This document shows positions 10,957 through 22,097 of a DNA stretch of 64,000 bases, piece by piece. The notes below the pieces were generated by a model. It was not told where the DNA came from and did no database searches. It saw only the letters and a program-made list of their open reading frames with translations. The stretch covers positions 31,759,501-31,823,500 of the forward strand of contig OX344749.2 in NCBI GenBank assembly GCA_947034885.2. Direction: 5' to 3'. Position 1 is the first letter of the stretch. Every line of letters begins with the position of its first letter. The stretch is from Thuidium tamariscinum (taxonomy: Eukaryota; Streptophyta; Bryopsida; Hypnales; Thuidiaceae). Made by a program: the position numbers and the translations under genes.

Positions 10957-13900
10957 ATGGCGGCAGACCACTCGTGGAGTGGGCTGAAGCCGTCGCGCGC
11001 GCGTGCGGTGGACGCGAGCGGGCGTCCGAATCAGCAGCAGCAGCCCCATCAAGCGGGGAGCAGCTCCTTGCGCGGGTCCGAGTGGGGGCCGGTGTGGAAG
11101 CCCATGCCCAATGCGCCCGACGAGTCGTGGATATCACCCTGGAGTGGGGCAGTTCCTGGTCACGGAGCGCCCACCAGCGCGCCGGGTGCGCCAGCGCGTC
11201 GGAAAGGGCTGGCCACGGACTTGTCCATGTCCATGGTCGGTCGGGGTGCAGGAGGATCAGCTGCCGGTTTTGGGGTTCCCGGACAGTCGCTCCAGGAGCA
11301 GCCGCTTCCCCATCGCGAGGGCTGGAATCGGAGCCTGACGTCCAGTCCGCGGTGGGGCACTGATCGGCGCCTGCACCGGTTCGGGAGCAGCCCTTGCTCC
11401 GAAACCAAACTCGACGCCGAGATGGCCATGTTCGAGTCGGAAATCACACGCACGGTGTCCGATCACCTCTCCAGCTTAATCTCGCTTAGTCAGGCAAGTC
11501 CATCGCCTGCCGAAAACGGTGAGAGTAGTCCTGTCGCCGCTGCTTCGTCTCTGGAGAAGAAGCCCAGTCTGAGATTCCTCAAGCGGCAACGGTCCGGGTT
11601 TTCGGAGACCCATGATGATGTTCAGGTGGGTGGAATAGGAATTGCTCTGTCTTTCGTTTTAGGGTTCCGAATTTGGGCATTCCGTTGGATTGTCCAGAGC
11701 TTGCAAGGCTAACGGACATTCATTCATCTAGAGAGTTGCCGCCGTTCACCGGGGCTTCGGTCGCTGGCTCCAAGAAAGTTGGATGCGTGTGTGCGTGGCA
11801 GCAGAAATTTATTGAAATATTCTCGAGGCTTGTTTGCAAATTGTAGGGTGATTATGGATGGAATCCCCCGTTGAAGTTGGTGGTGCGCAAAGGGCTCACC
11901 GTGTCCGACGTTGGGGAGCTGAGCAGAATCATCATCCCAAAGGCAAGATGATTGTTATCTGTACTTCAATGTCCCAGTACACGAACCCTAACAACTGGCT
12001 GAGGTGAAGGCATGGCTCAATTCGACCTAATGGCCATGCCCAACCCAAACTTCACTGCAGATTTGCAGAAGCTTAATCCCACCCTCGAAGAGATTTTTTT
12101 ATGGAAGAGCTAATTTTGAGCTACAAGGCTGACTGTTAATTAATTAATTAAACGCGGGTACAGAGTTAAAATTAACCTAATTAAGAACAGTCCGAAATTT
12201 CGGTCATTGTAGCAGGTGTACGTACAGATCATAGTTTTTATTTATTTATTAATACGTTACTTAATGTATATTCTGTATAATTGATCAGCATATATATATG
12301 TGGGCATACTATATGTAAGCATATATATATGCACACACATATGAATTGCATGCGTACATGCCTGTATTGTGCATAATTCTACCAACTGCGTAGACCGAGG
12401 CTAACGTCGAACCTTTTTTGTCATTCACCGGTGTGCGATGTTGTGAGCCTTATCTAGTTTTATTCATTGTTTGCAGAAAGATGCAGAGAGTCCGTCCTTT
12501 CCTCAAATAGACACCAAGGAGGGTGCAGTGCTCCAAATGGGAGATTACTGTGCCTCGAAGCGTTGGCACTTTCGATTCAAGTACGCCCAATCGATTACAG
12601 TTTCTAATTCAATTTCAATCTCCAGAATAACGAACTCTGTACAGTCAGGAGACCGAGTACTGCACTAGCTTATTTATTGCTTCTAGTGGTAAGATGAAGG
12701 CAAGGAAATGAGGGAACGCGCTGACATGCGTTACTACTTCCTGAAATTTGGTGGGATCACACAGGTGTTGGACCAACAACAAGAGTCGGATGTATGTGCT
12801 TGAAAACACTGGTATGTGCAAACGACTTTACCTTTCTTACTTCAGGTCAAAAGGAACCGAATGCCCATTTCATTAGCATTCGCATAATTTAAGAAATGTA
12901 GCACTGACGGAGGTTAGACGGATCTGAGGACATCAGTCTGTGTTTCAACTCCTGATCATGCGGTGTTCCTTTGATGAACCTTGCAGGAGATTTCGTCAGG
13001 TATCATAGCCTGAGCGAACATGACTTCTTCATCGTGTATGAAGATGTTTGTAAGAATCTAGTGAGTTTCTGGATGATAAACCCTAACTTGATACATCGAT
13101 GGATCAAGATCCGATCCAAGCTTCCATGTTAATTCAATTAATTGATAATAGGAGAATTAAAACGAACCTATTCTTGCATGTCATTCAAATGCAGCTGCTT
13201 CACACTGAAACAATTGGCTGAGGTAATTATAGGATTTTCAGTAAAATTTAGATGTTTCAGGAACTATGAAACATTCGAAAGATCCCATGATTCATGTGGA
13301 GGACTCCCTATGGTCACAATGATCACAGGGCGGCCTGCACACACACAGATATATAGATATGGCGAATTTTATGAAAATGGCGGTACTCCATATGCCATTT
13401 TTCAGAACGTGCAGTCTTAACTGAAAACTGACATCTAGGACCGGTATAGATTTTCAATCATCTAGGATGCATATAGATTTCAAATATCTATGACAGGTTT
13501 AGATTTCAGACTGCACCGTTTACAAGATCTTGGACCCGTTTAGATTTCAGATATCTATGACTCATATAGATGTCAGAAACTTATGACTGCCTAAGATTTC
13601 AGACTGCGCAGTCTGAACTGTAAAAAGTGTCAAAGTAATGGAATTTTTCCATTTTAATAAAATTTGCCATAGATATATATAAACATACAAATCCCTTACG
13701 TGATAACAGGAGAAGTTTCTTGTGGTCAAACTTTGCCGCAGTTGGGGTCTCGAAAATGTTGCAAGTTCCCTGTGGGAAAATGCTAATTTTAATGCAAACG
13801 CATTGCAAATAACCTTCTTGTTACGTATATTAACCTTCCCATGAAGTATGGAGAGAATTTTCCTTAATACGATGTCTGAAAGATGTGATGCTTTAAATAT

Positions 13901-14895
13901 CAATTTCGTTAAATTGGCGGCGTTCCACGACTTTGGCGTCTTTCAATTTAGGTTCTGAACTGTAAATCTACATCGGTTCTTCTTATTAGAGCTTTAAGCA
14001 GTCGAATGTCACAAATTCTGGGCCCCAGAATCGCACCAAAAATTCAGCTGCAAAAAACTCTGAAACTACGACGTACTAGACAGTATATATTCACTACTAG
14101 GTTTCAAGTTCATTGATCGCCTTCAGTGTCGTGAATATTCGACAATGTAATGAAGTCGAAGTCTCCTATGGTTGATCTTTTAGTGAGTGACGTGACACAA
14201 TTGACTTTCATTGGGAAATGAAGATTTGGTTATCTGCGCTTTTGCAGAAGTTCCCTAACAAGAGTCGGTCTTCTCGATCTGTCTCCTTGTACTCCTCTTT
14301 AGCTTCCAGGGATCGAAATATATTTGTCGATATATATTAAAGCTGTGGCGCGCCATTGAGCCATTCTCGACATGAATTTGTCTTCTAACACCCTCGACCA
14401 GGTTCCGAAACATAATAATATAACCACGACACATGTTACTCAGGAGTACTTTAATCTTGGTTCTGTTATGCTTACTATGTTAAAAACAACTACATTATTT
14501 TTCGTTTAATTCTTCACTTGGCTTTGATGTCTTCAGTTGATTATATTAGAATCCACAAGTTATGTCTGCACTATGAATTAATTGGGTACTAGATAATCAA
14601 GCCGGACGTTTCACCAGAAATTAATTTAAGATCATGAAACAGCAGTGGAGCTATTAGAGTAGACAGTGAATGAATAATTTCATACTGCCGGACGTCTTCG
14701 GTCCCTGCTGAAAGGTTTTTGAGTAATGTACTGCAGGTAGTTCGTGGACAGAAGAAAACTCGAGAGGACAATTGGCTGGACGATTCAAAAGGCTCTGCTC
14801 TAGACACCCCCGCCAGTGCGACCAAAGATGAATCAGGCAGTCGCACCACCGACATCGACAACCAGCCAGACCAGTCAAGCAGATCGAGGAATTAA
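10957..14895 (+). CDS. LAV-type B3 transcription factor (ABI3/LEC2/FUS3-like)
   Basis: Six exons: 10957-11625, 11847-11942, 12477-12580, 12765-12811, 12987-13060, 14737-14895. Phases join without a break and give 382 residues. The B3 DNA-binding domain occupies about residues 231-336: RKGLTVSDVGELSRIIIPK at the start, CWTNNKSRMYVLENTGDF in the middle, then SLSEHDFFIVYEDV and, from the last exon, VVRGQKK. This is the signature of the LAV family of seed-maturation and embryo regulators, which bind RY elements in the nucleus. Residues 1-223 are Ser/Pro/Gly-rich with a short acidic-amphipathic patch and no clear B1 or B2 motif. The length is nearer to LEC2 or FUS3 than to full ABI3. The ATG at 10957 has a good context (AATGGC). 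Intron 2 begins with GC (AAG|GCAAGA). The last intron is 1.68 kb and contains a MITE. Which LAV subclass it belongs to cannot be settled by eye. Confidence 0.88.
13359..13670. mobile_element. MITE inside the last B3 intron
   Basis: Inverted ends: ATGGCGAATTTTATGAAAAT on the left and, read inward from the right, ATGGCAAATTTTATTAAAAT, about 35 bp in all. The left end continues into AATGGCGGTACTCC, closely matching the inner end of the element at 8788-9013 (AATGGCGGTATTTC). The interior has several imperfect repeats built on TTTAGATTTCAGATATCTATGAC (13,440-13,610). It probably inserted into the intron without affecting splicing. Confidence 0.6.
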
Positions 14896-16304
14896 TAATA
14901 ATCAGGGTATGCATGCGTACATATGTAGCTCCAGTACTGCATATAATTAATATTTGAAGTTTCAAATTATGCTTACTAGCTTGTACCTGCGGAATATGCA
15001 TTTCTGAAGCTCACTGGCTTAATTCGTCAACGCGATAATTTCATGTTTGATCTGTGGTACCAGTAGCAATATAGTGGTCTGTTGCAGCCATGTATGCATT
15101 ACTATGCATGCAGCCGACCGACTTCAATTTTTGAATTGATTTCTTTCGTGTTTGTCTTGAGTTCTAGCTCAGTTTTTCATGCAACCTCACCCGGCTGTAG
15201 TTTGTTTTACAGAACTGTAAATTGAAGGACGCGGGCGCAGTTGAGCTCGAGTTTTGAAGATTGAAAGATTGAAAGAATTTTCGCCAGAGGGATGTATAGT
15301 AGGTTTTGTACACCTTTTATCTAATGTTTAAATTGACCAGTACTAAATGGACTGTCTGGCGGCATTCGATGTGAGTTGTAATTATAATTACAACACATTA
15401 TAATTTCAGATACTAGTTAAATCGCTTCCAACGAAGAATTCGAATGTGAGATTCAGTCAACTTATTGAAAAGGTTCAGTTTGAAGAATGAAGGAGTGATC
15501 GCATTTGCATACACGCTTGGAAGACATTGTGTGGACATTCAAATGGAAAGACGATTCAGTCATCTAAGTAATACTTAAACATACCAAAGCCCGCACCTCA
15601 ACAACAGATACTGCAGAATGTATTGTGAAGGACATTGCATGTGAACTAAAGCTGAGTAGCTGTCCGCGCAATTCGAAGGAATTCCTTCTCCAGGACAAGT
15701 CTAAGTATTCCATAGATCGCAGTAAATGGACATCTTCATGTTGCACAATCAGAAACAATCGCTGGAAGAAGCAGATTTTAGAGAGCAAAATGGGACCACG
15801 AGGCAATTCAAGGAACAAAATTCTTCATGGTTGAGAATGATCAGGCGCAAGCTTCTGCATCGCCATACCTTCAATTTCTACCTCGCAACCTTAATGAAAA
15901 TCCAGAACCTTTTGTTTCCACAAGGTGATATACTTAACTGTGCAGAAATTGAAATTCAACAGCAGAATAGTGAAGACCCTGGAATCAGTGCACCCTGGAT
16001 TCAAGTTTAAGAAAAACAGCATATGCAAAAACTCACAGAAGTAATGTTTGATTGATTGACACTGTAATATACATTTTCGCCATCGAAATGACCAAACCGA
16101 ACCGAAGTAAGCAAGCTCATAGTACACCTGAACAATGTCCATACATGATACAGATGGCTCCTGAAGCAACTTAGATTAGCCACTAGCTCTGGATATCTCA
16201 TCCTCTCAGCTACAAGACCATAACAACATCAGCAATGATCAACATCATCTGTTGCAACAGTCGACACGAATTGGAGTGTTGCACTGGCCATGGCAGCAAG
16301 TCCT
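14896..16304. other. Downstream region of the B3 gene
   Basis: Probably B3 3' untranslated sequence and spacer to the convergent gene. Several CATGCA motifs (near 14,906 and 15,090-15,112). Open frames of 60-95 codons at 15,564-16,010 have no recognisable domain and conflict between strands. Confidence 0.45.
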
Positions 16305-16859
16305 CTAGAGAGCTGTTTGCAGGCGAGCAGCCCGCCTCTCTCGGACAATGGCCCTCTTCCGCATCTCCACATCCACAGCCCGTGCCATTTTCTGTTTCTT
16401 TCGTTCTGCAACAAAGATTCGGATCCAAGTCAGTAAACCAGTACGATACAACATGACCCAGAGGGTGAAAATATTTGCAAGCTCTAAAGTTGAATATGAG
16501 TTCAAGCAATTAGGGTTTCAGTCACCTGAGGCAGCAGCCTTGACATTCACGTTCCGCTCTTTCGCGGCCACGCGCTGGAGAGGATGCAGGGGATGTGAAA
16601 TGGTGTATAATCCGAGCTTCATATTCGCACCCAAGTATGTGAACTTCTCACCGATGATGGCACCAGCAACAGCCATTCGCCTCCCACTTGCTGCACTCAT
16701 GTCTGCCATCTTTGTTTTCGACCCACCGAAGACCTTGTTCGACGCAATGGTGGAAGCCGCGCCTCTCTTGCGGCGTCCCATGGTTCTCCAACCACGGTTC
16801 CTCGGCGCAACCGCTCCGACTGCAGGTGTCCCGACTCTGCTACGTTTCCCGAACGCCAT
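16305..16859 (-). CDS. Small basic protein, function unknown
   Basis: Two exons, 16859-16526 and 16405-16305, with a canonical GT-AG intron (TCAG|GTGACT...TTGCAG|AACGA) joining in phase to 144 residues. The protein is rich in Arg, Lys, Ala and Met: the N-terminus has basic clusters (GKRSR, GRRKRG), the middle is mildly hydrophobic (MAVAGAIIGEKFTYLGANMK) and the C-terminus is a probable charged helix (ERKKQK..RKRAIVRERRAARLQ). I recognise no family; nuclear or nucleic-acid binding would fit the charge but is a guess. A strong TATA box lies about 220 bp upstream on the same strand, which supports a real gene. It is convergent with the B3 gene and divergent from the polymerase subunit gene. Confidence 0.6.
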
Positions 16860-17076
16860 TACTCACAGCTAGACTTTGCTTGAATGTCGAACAAAAACTA
16901 ACAAAACCACTAACAATCACTGACAATCACTTGAATTACGCTTAAATTGAAAAAGGCTTTGAAGAGACTCTGATTCCTCAAGGAAGCTATGAAACAAATG
17001 CTGGGAAGAAAGCTAATCGCAATGTATGAACTGTCGGTTGAGATCGGATTGATTTACTCTTGAGGTCGAGCACTGG

Positions 17077-17086
17077 CTTTTTTATA
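17077..17086 (-). promoter_or_regulatory. TATA box of the small basic protein gene
   Basis: Minus-strand TATAAAAAAG, about 220 bp before the ATG at 16859. Transcription starting about 30 bp downstream would leave a leader of roughly 190 bases. Confidence 0.5.
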
Positions 17087-18019
17087 GCACAGGTCTGAAG
17101 GTGCCACGACATCAATTTGAGAAGGTGACATTTGACCGGCATATCTATTCTTAACCTAGATGACCTTGGCTATGGACATCTGCCGGTAGCGACGAATGGC
17201 GTGCTCCCAGGTCGACACAACATAATATCTTCTCCCGACAGCCTGGGCATGAAGATTCCATTGCCGAGACTCCCGACTCCCGAGAGCCAGTGCTCAATGC
17301 GCCGCCGGTTGATTCCCGTGTGTCCAGTATCGCATCTTGCCAGCTCATGATCGAACAACAGTGACAGTCGGAGAATTCCTAGAAATTTCGAAGAAATGAA
17401 GTGGAGGATCCCACCCCCCGGAAGATTGAGGCGTGATGACTGTACTGCAGGGAGGAGAATTGCGTTAGGGTTAGGTCACGGATGTGCACCGTAATGATCA
17501 TGATGAGAAGATGATGCGCAACAGCGTAAGTACTTCATTGCAAGTTTGACCTAATTGCAGCTTTGTGGATGAAAGATGTGTCTGAAGTATTTTCTTTGAA
17601 ACCGCGCCGCGGCGATTCGTGTAACGCAGTGACCGTCTCAATGGTCTGTAGTCTGTACTGTACAGTTTGAGCTTTGGATAACTGCTCTGTTGGTCGGAAC
17701 TGTGAGTTTTTGAGAGTCCTTTACTCCTTTCTATTTGGGTTTTCTGGCAAATCCTTGTGACACTTGTCAGCCACCAACCTATCGAAGAACTGCACTGGCT
17801 TAGGTCACGGAGTCCTAATGGTGATGATGAGGATGATCGTACCAAGAAAGTCGAATGTGTGACCCAATTCCCGGGGTGATTCTCGACGTTGCTTTTTGAG
17901 TGTTTGATCGGATCTGTCGAGACAGTCCTTCCTAATTTGGGGTTTCGGCAAATTCTTGGCGCCATTGAAGCTTGAGTGACGTTTTGTGAGTTTTGTGAGA
18001 GTTTGTGGGTCTTGGCAAG
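17087..18019. other. Divergent promoter region
   Basis: About 0.93 kb between the TATA box of the minus-strand gene and the start of the subunit-7 gene. It contains a telobox-like TTAGGGTTAG near 17,465. The long minus-strand open frame crossing 17,498-18,310 is largely antisense to the first exon of the subunit-7 gene and shows no domain. Confidence 0.5.
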
Positions 18020-19174
18020 ATGTTTTTCGAAGTGAACATGCGACGCGTGGTGGTGTTGGAACCCCAAGAGCTGGGCGATGCGCTGCACACGCGACGAGCA
18101 CTGATTCGGCGCCTGCTCAAGGATGTGGACGCGGAGCGATGCTCGGAAGAGCTGGGCTACTTCGTGACCGTGACGACGCTGGAGAATGTGTCGGAAGGGC
18201 GAGTGCGCCCGAATACGGGCTCTGTGGTGTTCTGGGTCGATTTCAAGTGCATTGTGTTCCGCCCCATCTGTAACGAAGTCATCGAAGCTGAGGTCACTGA
18301 AGTCATGCACAATGGATTCTTGGCAGGTACGACTACTTCACTCTTCGTCCACATCTCTTCTGGTGCAATATCCCTTGGTGAAACATCTCTTCTTTCACAT
18401 CACTTTCATCAGTTTTCACGAGTCACTCACTCGTCCTATGCAAAATTTTAGATTGTGCAAGTTTCGAGATTTTTGTAGGGGAAAGGCTCAAAGTTCTTCT
18501 GTACGGTGAATGGAGACTTTACATTACTCAGTCCTATACTTTTTTGTGAAAGTGCTTGCCTCACATAAAACACAAGAAAATTATATTAAAGCGTCAGGAA
18601 GAGTAAACTTCCACTGTGAAACTCCAGGGTGACAGAAAACAGGGGCCCAGAGTGCCTCGAACTCTTTCCTTACCAACTCCAGTTTCTCTCTAGTGAAAGT
18701 GCTTGCTACTAGATTTTTCTGTGAAATTTTGTTCTCGAGCAGATTGATCTCTCTTCTTTCATATGTCTTGTTTCCTCAGATTGCATTGTGCAAACTTCAC
18801 ACTCAATCTTTTGCATCGCTTTCTCTGGGAGGTTTTGCATGAACCAGTCACTTTCTGCAAATTTTGCTGTATTATTGCGCTGTGAAATTTTATGCTCCTG
18901 ACAATTGTCTCTGGCAGCCTGTGGGCCAGCACGGATCTTTGTCCCACGCAAGCAGATGGATGGATTTGAGTTCCGTCCCGGTCCATCAATGGAATTCAAT
19001 AAGTGGCGTGAATCGAGTGGGAACGAGATCATTACCAAATCTATGGTGCGATTGAAGGTTGTTGGGATTCGATGGGAGCCCAAAGACAGGTCCATCATGA
19101 CCGCCGGCACTTTGAATGATAATCTCTTGGGCCTTGTCAAGAGAGAATCTCCTCTTGAAACGGTAAGCCTGTAG
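18020..19174 (+). CDS. RNA polymerase subunit 7, Pol IV/V-like (NRPD7/NRPE7)
   Basis: Two exons, 18020-18326 and 18918-19174, phase 1 junction, 187 residues. The start MFFEVNM matches the RPB7 family, and the tip domain is followed by an OB-fold half. RPB7 pairs with subunit 4 to form the stalk of the polymerase. Several stretches fit the plant Pol IV/V paralogue better than RPB7 as I recall them: EELGYFVTVTTLENVSEG, the CGP after the exon junction, and VVGIRWEPK. Pol IV and Pol V make the RNAs of RNA-directed DNA methylation. At the 3' end the frame reads ETVSL then stop, but GAAACG|GTAAGC also looks like a splice donor, so a further small exon is possible. The intron is 591 bp. Confidence in the family is high; in the Pol IV/V assignment it is moderate. 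Confidence 0.85.
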
Positions 19175-22097
19175 CTGTCATACTGTAAATATTCATTTTT
19201 TCCTTATTTTTCAAGAGCCTCAAGGCACTTCTCTTGTTTTTTTGGAAGCAGTAAGGTAGCCAAGCCTAATTGCGACACTATAAGCGCTGAGCATCTTTGC
19301 TATTGTTAAAACGGTCAGATTTCTAATTTTCCTTGTTGGTATAGCGAAGCGGATTTCAATGCACACCAAAGAATGTACTATTTGGATACCATGTGAAAGT
19401 TAGAAGGGTTCAAAGTTGTACTCAAAGATGATCCTAAACCAAACATGAGTTAAGATGTTCAGGTGGTTTACTTTCTCACAATCAACATGAACTCATTGTG
19501 CCAGATTTTGGAGTGTCACATTAGGAATTAGGTATTGCAGTTAGGTGTGGTTAGCTTACAGTTCAATGTACTAGTTTCGTCTCAAACAGTTGTAGCAATG
19601 GATAATTTTTTAGTTGTAGGTTTACTAACCCCGACACTACGTTGTGCAGGCTTAAATTGAGGAATCTTGAGACATTCCTGGAGAGATCCGTACATGGTGA
19701 GAAACAGTTGTTTGTAAAGTAATCACAGCAGTGACGTTTTTGAGGTGTAATAGCGGATGTCAGACCTTGCAATTCCTTCTCCGCAATCTGCAGGCTGGTA
19801 ACCAAAATTGGACTCAACACGGTTATTCTTTCCTTGAAGATCCAGTTCCCTCGTAGAGTCGTGGAATGCGATTCTGTTTATCTTTCAATTGATGTAAACT
19901 CTCTAGATTTTGCACTGCTGCCTTCAGGATTTGAGACATTTCTAAAGGGCTCCTCCCATGGTGAAACATGGTCTATGAAAGACAATCCCCGCTGTCATTA
20001 CTCCTTCAAGTTGTAATGCTTCCATTGATGTCAATTCTCTAGATTTCTACTGCTAATCTCTACTGGGATGCAGTAATGAAGGATTGCATTAGAATTTTTA
20101 CAGCTGATGGGTGTTCATCCTTCAGTAAGTGATTCTCACTTCAGCCTTAATAACCTTTTCTGCCTACTTTTAATTTATGTTATCACAAATTACGCATACT
20201 TGTTTTAACTGCGTCCAGATTTTTGTTCATACTTTGTAACAACTTTCATTATTTTCTGTTGTTTCCTTGTCGTGTTTCTTGGAATCACAAAGGCCAGTGA
20301 TGAAGAATGCAAGCTTCTTGTTGTTTTGAACTGTACACTGTGACTTAACCACAAGTCCATTAGAAAGAATGTAAAAACCTTAACTTGAGAAACAAAGAGT
20401 GCACCTTTTGGTCCAATAATTGAAGTATTTTGGTAACTACCTTGATCATGGGGTTGCTTCTTCAAGGCCTTTGCTCCTTCAAGGCCTTGGGTATTGTGAT
20501 GGTTCCATGGGTTGTTAACTTGGTCAAAATAGTGCCACGCTTTTTGGTTACATTGGCATAAAGTAGGAGGTCCTAAAATAGACCAAGCTCTCTCATGGTG
20601 TTACATTTTTCTTTTTTCATTGCACTATCAATGTGCTACATAAGTAGTGTACATTTCATGAAGTGAATGCTTTTAATGATTGTTGTCTTTTAACTTTGAA
20701 AATTTGCAACTAATTCCATGTAGGTTGAGGAAATATGAAATGATTTAAATTAGTTGCCAACTCTAGCTTCTATAAATATTTATTGAAAAATGTTACAAGG
20801 AACTCAATTTCTTCTAAAATGCTTATTCAATAGTTCTTGAATGGGTTCTTTCTAAAACTCCTACCTTAAAAGTGTTAGAATTTAGATTGTGATGATATAT
20901 TTGGTTGATCCAAAATATAATGTATTATAGGAAAATACTTAGAAAAAAAGGCTACCAATGGTGTAAAATGTATCCACTTATTCAAAAATTTGATAACACA
21001 TGAAGTCTTCAAATTTTTTTTTTCAAAAGGTTTGATAATGTTAGAAGCACATAGCCACATATAGAGAATATGAAGATTGTAAAGGATGAAAGAGAAAAAT
21101 AATCATCTTTTGAAGATCTTAAATTCTTTTGAATTTTTTTCTAATCATTGTAGCATTGGTGAATTTTCATATAGTACTAATCCTTTTAAAAGCTTAGTTG
21201 AATAAAGAATTTTGAAATTGAGTTTTTAGGGTAGAATAAAAGATGGTTTGTTTCATTTTTGCATCCCTACATGTATCAATGTAACAACCTTGTATAGAAA
21301 TAAAAAAACATAGAGTGATGTAGCTAGTTGCATTGCTAAAAAATAGAAATGTTCATGATGCACCCATTAGGTGTCAACCTTCTTAATATTTAAAATGTAC
21401 AAAATCTAAGGATTTTCATTCTTCGATGGTTAAATAGTTACATGAAACAATTTTTAAGAGTTTGGTTTTAGTCATTTGATGTTGTATATTATAAATTCTT
21501 GCACAAGAATGTCCTTAACCAATCAAAGATTGGTCTACTAGTTTTTGGTCAAAATTGACACTTTTTCAATGGTAGCAAGAGATTTTGAATGAATTTGAGT
21601 ATGCATAGAAGGGAACAAATATGGGAATTGGGACAAGAATTACAACAATTTATGTGAGCACACGATTTATAAATTTCAAAAACTAAGGAAATATGGGTTG
21701 AAAATACATAAATCTTTTAGCAAGAGAACCTTTAATTGCCACAAAATTTATTGTAAAGGCCCAAACATTCATGCCAATTCCATTGGTATGGTCAAATTTG
21801 TGGAATGCATTATGATTTGGTATTTCTTTTGTATTAAGCTTGGGACTAAAAAATGTCTTGTTCGCCCCCCCAAAATAGACACGATTTGTAATAGGTTAAC
21901 ATTTTGAGTCCAATTCAAACAAAATTTTTGCTCTTTCCTACATGTGATACAATCCCAAGCATTGCCTCTATTATATGAAAATAATTGTATCTAATCAATT
22001 AGTGAAATTCATGTCTTTCCATTGAATTATATATTTTGTTTGTTGTCAATCTCAATCGTTTAAGTTAGAAATATTATCATCAACATAAAGTATTTTG
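19175..22097. other. Intergenic; gene island ends near 20.5 kb
   Basis: No supported gene. An imperfect duplication occurs near 19,883 and 20,025 (both read TTGATGT.AA.TCTCTAGATTT). From about 20,500 the composition becomes strongly AT-rich. Confidence 0.5.

Noticed and set aside
13142-13420. Candidate sixth exon of the B3 gene directly after exon 5
   Set aside because: It does not supply the conserved final B3 strand; the segment at 14737, starting VVRGQKK in the correct phase, does.
15564-16010. Possible extra gene or exon between the B3 gene and the small basic gene
   Set aside because: No conserved motif; the B3 reading frame already terminates at 14895 and the opposing frames on both strands are equally open.
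17498-18310. 270-codon minus-strand open frame
   Set aside because: It is largely antisense to the first exon of the RNA polymerase subunit 7 gene and has no recognisable domain; the plus-strand reading has clear family motifs and correct splicing.
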